From Flammeovirgaceae bacterium (GTDB lineage Bacteria; Bacteroidota; Bacteroidia; Cytophagales; Cyclobacteriaceae), in assembly GCA_016709845.1 (NCBI GenBank), contig JADJMA010000029.1, forward strand, positions 1 through 20,787: DNA of 20,787 nucleotides, in the 5' to 3' direction. Made by a program: the position numbers and the translations under genes. The notes below the pieces were generated by a model. The model saw only the letters and a list, made by a program, of their open reading frames with translations. It did not search any database and had not been told where the DNA came from. Every line of letters starts with the position of its first letter. The first letter of the stretch is position 1. This document shows, one piece after another, positions 16,637 to 20,787 of the stretch.

Positions 16637-16993
16637 ATGATGATCCTTATTGCAGGCCCATACAGAGGTGGTACAAACGACAATCCAGAACTGATGCACA
16701 AGAATTTGGAAAAACTTGAGTCTGCTGCTTTGCCCATCTTTAGGTTAGGGCATTTCCATGATAGGAGAGTGGGTCGCTTTGCCTTTGATTCATCTGGCTG
16801 GTTCGGAAAAACCTGGCGATGAAAAATGGAACGAGATACAATACCCGGTTGCCCATAGGTTACTCGAAAAGTGTGATGCTGTTTTACGACTAGAGGGAGC
16901 ATCAACAGGAGCAGATAATGACGTTAAATTGCAAAGGAAATGGGATTGAAAGTTTATTATCACATTGAAGATATACCGCTTAATTCGAAATAG
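16637..16993 (+). CDS. Nucleoside 2-deoxyribosyltransferase-like / DUF4406-type protein (two frameshifts)
   Basis: Small cytoplasmic protein of about 119 residues. The opening MMILIAGPYRGGTND matches the AGPY nucleotide-binding start of the NDT-like fold. The middle reads LEKLESAALPIFRLGHFPMI, GEWVALPLI and EIQYPVAHRLLEKCDAVLRL, and the end EGASTGADNDVKIAKEMGLK carries the conserved S-x-GAD-(E/N) segment. Repairs needed: a missing C at 16756-16757 and a missing A at 16926-16928. The family cleaves or exchanges N-glycosidic bonds of nucleosides or related phosphates, but catalysis by this member is inferred from motif resemblance only. Stands alone on the plus strand. Confidence 0.7.
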
Positions 16994-17052
16994 GATGTTT
17001 AAAGTTTGATCCGTAATAAATAGAAAATATTTTTATCAAAATCAGATAAACT

Positions 17053-17584
17053 ATGAGATTTAAAAACCTTCTGAATGGCACCTTTAAGCAAGGTGTGATT
17101 ATGGGTTTAAGCTTCTGCTTTTACACTTCCTTCATGTGGTTGACAAAATTGGACACAATTTATTTGAATACCGGCCAATATTTAGATATGGCAATTATTG
17201 CATTACCCGTATTCATGATATTATGGGCGATAAAGCAGGAAAATAAAAAGGAAAGATTAATGTTTTGAAAGAATACTGATTGCGATTTTTGTTGGCTTGA
17301 TTTCATTTTTGATTTACGACCCCTTCTTATACATTTATCACCACTTCATAAATCCAGATTGGTTTAGTTCTGTACTAAGTCTAAAGGAAACTGAACTTAT
17401 AGCGGCAAGGACGGATGCTATTGTGGTGGCAGAACAATTGCAGAAGATGAAAGACTCTGCCGTTGCACAATCTGGACTTTTTAGACTAAGCGCATTAATC
17501 CCTTCAGTAATAATAATTCCGACCTTAGTTGCTTTTCTTTCAATGATTATTTTTAGAGCAAAGACGTTGGAAACAAAAGCTTAG
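17053..17584 (+). CDS. DUF4199-type membrane protein (frameshifted)
   Basis: Four-helix membrane protein of about 178 residues after correction. The N-terminal half has NLLNGTFKQGVIMGLSFCFY and MAIIALPVFMILWAIKQENK. The second half has ILIAIFVGLISFLIYDPFLY, then HHFINPDWFSSVLSLKETEL, a charged helix and LSALIPSVIIIPTLVAFLSM. The FINPDWF segment followed by a helix and a final membrane span is typical of DUF4199 proteins of Bacteroidota, whose function is unknown. Two missing bases (a T and an A around 17263-17271) separate the halves. Confidence 0.7.
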
Positions 17585-17690
17585 CAATGAATATGCTGTA
17601 TCACAAGAATCGTATTTAGATTTAATGGAATATGATGAACGAACCCATATGTTAAGGATAACTTTAAAATCGACCAAGTCTCAATAAAAG
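17585..17690 (+). other. Short spacer with an unassigned open stretch
   Basis: One frame reads SNEYAVSQESYLDLMEYDER then THMLRITLKSTKSQ and stops just before the hydrolase start. It has no start codon and follows the DUF4199 stop at once. It may be a gene remnant or chance; I do not recognise it. Confidence 0.25.
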
Positions 17691-18596
17691 ATGAAAATAA
17701 AAAACAAATCATATTTTAAAGACGAGAAAGCGGACACTTATTATTTTGAAAATTGGGTTAAAAATTAGAGACCCATAACGAGAGAAAATACGAACGTTAT
17801 GAGATTTCTACCGCATTAGGTAAAACCCACGTGTGGGGACTTAACAACACAAAGTAATCTTGACACACTGGTTATATTTCCAGGAGCACGAACAACTTCA
17901 TTAATCTGGGACTTTGACAAAGGACTTGATAGCTTAAACCATAAGATGAAAATATTTATGGTGGAGACTAATGGGCTGCCTAATTTGAGTGATGGTTCAA
18001 CGCCCGACAAGCGTTCATTAGATTACGGTATTTGGGCAACCGAAGTATTAGACAAGTTAAAGATTGAAAAGACTTTTGTAGCGGGCGCATCTTTTGGTGG
18101 ATTAATATGTATGAAATTAGCTATTGTTAGTCCCAAAAAAATAATTGCTGCCTTCTTACTCAATCCCGGTTGTTTGCAGTCATTTTCAATGACGTTTGAA
18201 AATCTATATTATAACCTATTGCCGATTTTGAGACCAAACTCAAAGAACGTTCTGAAATTTCTTGACAAAGCCGTTTTTTCAAAACCAAACCATCAGCTAT
18301 CGGAAATAGCGGAGCAAATGTTAGTTGACTATGAAGTCTTTGCAATCAGTAGGTATAAAGACAGAACACAAAAGCCATATTATATGGATAGTCAATTGGA
18401 TGAAATAAAGGTTGATACATACCTTATTGAAGGAGATAAAGACTTACTGTTTCCATTTCAAAAATCTATCGACAATGCAAAGAAACACATGAAGACGTTA
18501 AAAGAAACAAAAATATTTAGCAGTGTAGGACATGGAATAGAAACCTATGATAAAGCTATGAACTACGTTGGAGAGATAATAAAAAGCTACATTTAG
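17691..18596 (+). CDS. Alpha/beta hydrolase (frameshifted near the N-terminus)
   Basis: Cytoplasmic serine hydrolase of about 302 residues. The true start appears to be MKIKNKSYFKDEKADTYYFE at 17691. After one indel near 17764 it continues KLETHNERKYERYEISTALG, KTHVWGLNNTK, and after another near 17852 SNLDTLVIFPGARTTSLIWD. The nucleophile elbow is GASFGG (Ser in VAGASFGGLICMKLA); the acid is probably the Asp of EGDKDLLFP and the catalytic His is in SVGHGIETY. The order of FPGA (oxyanion loop), nucleophile, acid and His is right for the fold. The substrate is unknown. Starting at the ATG at 17946 would cut off the first strands and the oxyanion loop, so the longer model is preferred. Confidence 0.85.
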
Positions 18597-18657
18597 AATT
18601 TAGTATTCTATAGATCACGCTCTAACTATAACACCTCATCCAAAAAGACCCTTGACA

Positions 18658-19328
18658 ATGACAAAATTTTCAAATATTCCCTATTTCACCAAACTAGGAT
18701 TGTTGCTAGCTTTCTTTGGTGCATCATTCGTATTAATTCCGTTTCAATTATTTGCGCCTTATCCACTGACTAATTATGTTGTAATTGTCAGAGAACTATC
18801 GCTATTTTTAATCACAGGGTTATTACTTCTGATAGTTATAAAAGGTGAAAAGTTAGACCTCCAATCCATAGGTCTCCATAATAGAAATTGGGGCAAGTCC
18901 ATTCTATGGAGTTTTTTGCTTTTACTCATGTTTTTTGCTTTGGTAGCTGGATGCCTGGGGTTGTTTCAGTTAACGGGGATTTCTTTTGGACAAGGTGATC
19001 ATAAATACGAAAACATCTCACTATGGGTGATGACGCTAATGATGTTGCGGGCAAGCATCATGGAAGAGTGCTTTATCGTGGATTCATTATGGAGCGATTA
19101 GGTAAAATGTCAGATAGCTGGATTATTTATCTTTTAATACCATCCATAATTTTCGGACTACTCCATTATAATCAGGGTATTGGAGGTATGATAATAGCTA
19201 CGGTTTCAGGTATGTTATTTTCTGCGTTTTATTGGAAAAAAAGAGATTTAAAAATAAATGTAATGGCTCATTTTATGGTGGACTTTATCCCAAATGTTTT
19301 GATCCCAATACTAGTTGGTAGCGCTTGA
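18658..19328 (+). CDS. CPBP-family intramembrane protease (CAAX-like), one frameshift
   Basis: Integral membrane protein of about 223 residues related to Rce1/CAAX proteases. The N-terminal hydrophobic spans (LGLLLAFFGASFVLIPFQLF, LFLITGLLLLIVI, SFLLLLMFFALVAGCLGLFQ) are followed by the three family motifs: EEVLYRG (motif 1, EExxxR), FGLLH (motif 2, FxxxH) and HFMVD (motif 3, HxxxD). All catalytic positions are present, but motif 1 is split by a missing A near 19067; the repaired reading is ASIMEEVLYRGFIMERLG. ATG 18658 is preferred over the upstream TTG at 18652. Members act in protein prenyl processing, bacteriocin immunity or peptide modification; none is indicated here. Confidence 0.88.
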
Positions 19329-19346
19329 ATTTTTAATAACTAGAGG

Positions 19347-19852
19347 ATGATTTCAAAAGTCAAAGTAACCACAATCTACGAATGCTCCCTTGAGCGGGCA
19401 TTTAAAACACCTATGCTTTGTGATATTTCAAAAGTGCACAGTGGTTTTGGAATAATGCCCAAAGTAACGCATACAACTCATGATGAAAATTGGGGTAAGC
19501 CAGGTTCCAGTAAAAAGGTTTACGCAGCAAAATCTTTTTCTCAGAAGGGAGGGTTTGCTTCTGTCGACAACGTAATCGAAAGAAAAGAAAATCAGTATTG
19601 GAAAATTCAGGTTGACGATTTCCAGTCATGGATGTTAGGGTTTTACAAATTTGTAGCCGAATGGGAAACAACCCAATTGGAACCCAATAAAATCAAAGTT
19701 GAATACACCCAATCTTTGCATTCGAACATCCCATTACTTCATCCTTTGACTTGGTTATTTGCAAAAAAACATTTTGGGCAACTTACATGAAACGAGTTCT
19801 TGAGAATGTTAGCAAAATGGCGTATCACAACGAACCGTACTTATATGAATAG
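19347..19852 (+). CDS. SRPBCC (polyketide cyclase/START-like) protein, one frameshift
   Basis: Protein of about 168 residues with a helix-grip fold signature: SKVKVTTIYECSLERAFKTP at the N-terminus, then SGFGIMPKVTHTTHDENWGK, DNVIERKENQYWKIQVDDFQ, MLGFYKFVAEWETTQLEPNK and VEYTQSLHSNIPLLHPLTWL. The last helix, FWATYMKRVLENVSKMA, is recovered only if one A is added to the A7 run at 19763-19769, which extends the gene to TAG 19852 and restores the C-terminal helix that covers the ligand cavity. The ligand is unknown. It starts 18 bases after the CPBP gene and may be co-transcribed with it. Confidence 0.75.
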
Positions 19853-19902
19853 AAAAAACCAGGACAGCATAGAACAATAATAAAAACTAATCATAAATCT
19901 CA

Positions 19903-20432
19903 ATGATAGAAACTGACCGACTTATCTTAAAACTGACGTAGCGAGCAGTTGGTAAAATACTGGAAAATGTGACGTCCCTTAGAGGCTGAACTGAACCTAA
20001 ACGAAACATCAAGCACAATTTTAGCACCATTAAGAAGCGTTTGAAGAAACAAATTCTTCCCAATGTGGCAGATAAAAGTAAAATTATTTGTATTCAACAC
20101 TTTGGACTGCAATTTCGAAAGTTGACAACAAAATGGTTGAGATTTGTGTATAGTTGCAGAGCCAAACTTGAAGGAGAAATATTAAGATTGTTGTGGAACG
20201 TACCCAGACAATTTCAGAACAAAGGTTTTATGATATTGAAGGGGTAAGCGGAATAATTGAATGGGCTAAAACTCAACCTGAAATAAAAGCAATTATTGCT
20301 TCGACAGACAAAACCAATACTGCCTCTTTCAAAGTTCTTGAAAAGAATAGTTTCATAAAAATTGGAGAGACTGAATCATTATTTAATTGGAAACTAGTTA
20401 TTAAAAGTAAGAATGAGATCACCGGCAAGTAA
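19903..20432 (+). CDS. GNAT N-acetyltransferase, RimJ/RimL-like (heavily frameshifted)
   Basis: Opens MIETDRLILKPLT, the standard start of this family. Fragments in shifting frames then read EQLVKYWK, ILPNVADKSKNYLYSTLWTA, ISKVDNKMVGDLCI, GEIEIGYGTYP (acetyl-CoA-binding strand region), KGFM, GVSGIIEWAKTQPEIKAIIA and STDKTNTASFKVLEKNSFIK (the N-x-x-S-x-x-x-L-E-K-x-x-F tail motif). The expected gap between GTYP and KGFM is the pyrophosphate loop. At least seven single-base changes are needed, far more per length than in neighbouring genes. It may be a true pseudogene, or simply the worst-covered part of the assembly. Confidence 0.65.
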
Positions 20433-20559
20433 TAAACCTCGATGTAGAGCATACCGGAATTACTGTCACACCAGATGCTTTCGCCACATCATCGTAGCAC
20501 ATGGCGGAAGTCATTCGCCGATCTCTCGCTGAGTACTCCCTTTGAGAAACAGATACTCA

Positions 20560-20787
20560 TTATGTAAACCAACATTATGTTAAGTAACGTTAGCGCGGTG
20601 GCCACTGGCAAAATAGCGGGGTGCGGTATGTGGACGCCTGCCTGCGCTACTCCGTCCGGAGGCAAGCGTTGGCAAAAAACTTTCCTGCTACTGTTTCAAA
20701 TTACACGGACACTCAAGGACGAGGTGCGCACGGCCCGGATGAGCGCGTCCGCCAGCTGGCGGAGGCTATTTAATATAACGTCAAATT
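20560..20787. repeat. Diverged composite repeat at the right edge
   Basis: Opens CATTATGTAAACCAACATTA with TGTTAAGTAACGTTAG, close to the TGTTAAGTAAGCTTAG at the left of repeat B copy 1. It then carries GC-rich palindromes, including the perfect TCCGCCAGCTGGCGGA at 20748-20763 and a CCTGCCTGCG / CGTCCGGAGG hairpin region near 20638-20665. It ends in GGCTATTTAATATAACGTCA, the counterpart of GGCTATTAATATAAGGTCA in repeat A. The element is cut by the window end. No gene seen from 20433 to the end. Confidence 0.65.

Noticed and set aside
17775..17802. CATAACG...CGTTATG inverted repeat resembling an integron recombination site
   Set aside because: Once frameshifts are corrected it lies inside the N-terminal coding part of the alpha/beta hydrolase, and no similar pair separates the neighbouring genes.

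Overview
The window looks like Bacteroidota DNA, most like a Cytophagales-type genome. The evidence is the MlaE-F-D order, LytS/LytTR and TPR-kinase/NarL two-component systems, a CarboxypepD_reg/plug TonB-dependent receptor, an IPT/TIG lipoprotein, DUF4199 and CPBP proteins, and AT-rich spacers with scattered GC-rich palindromes. No rRNA, tRNA, CRISPR array, transposase or integrase was seen.

Nearly every gene carries one or more single-base frameshifts, mostly in short homopolymers. Adding or removing one base restores a family-typical protein almost every time. I therefore treat most broken genes as intact genes in an unpolished, probably long-read, assembly. I annotate full reconstructed spans and list the shifts. 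A few lesions do not fit this explanation and look biological: a 5'-truncated histidine-kinase copy, a receptor that lost nearly its whole beta-barrel, and a gene cut off just upstream of mlaE.

Layout. (1) 1-2082, minus strand: mlaE-mlaF-mlaD phospholipid transport operon, preceded by a gene remnant whose stop overlaps the mlaE start. (2) 2085-2432: repeat-rich spacer. (3) 2433-3518, minus strand: Fic AMP-transferase with two operator-like palindromes upstream. (4) 3640-3832: dispersed repeat. (5) 4048-10058, plus strand: MacA-like adaptor, ABC ATPase, MacB-like permease, a secreted Gly-rich protein of unknown function, LytS-like kinase and LytTR regulator, reading as one efflux-plus-sensing operon. 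(6) 10083-10491: compound repeat, including a second copy of the 3640-3832 repeat, so the efflux operon is bracketed by direct repeats. (7) 10492-13884: truncated kinase copy, full TPR histidine kinase, NarL-type regulator. (8) 13942-16587: IPT/TIG lipoprotein and the deleted TonB receptor. Perfect palindromes with the same TAGCATGATCATGCTA core lie before the regulator, the lipoprotein and the receptor, which suggests one regulon. (9) 16637-20432, plus strand: a run of unrelated single genes (deoxyribosyltransferase-like, DUF4199, alpha/beta hydrolase, CPBP protease, SRPBCC, GNAT). (10) 20560-end: another repeat of the same general type.

The most interesting items are the efflux/LytSR module with its Gly-rich partner between direct repeats, and the palindrome-linked kinase/regulator/surface-protein cluster.
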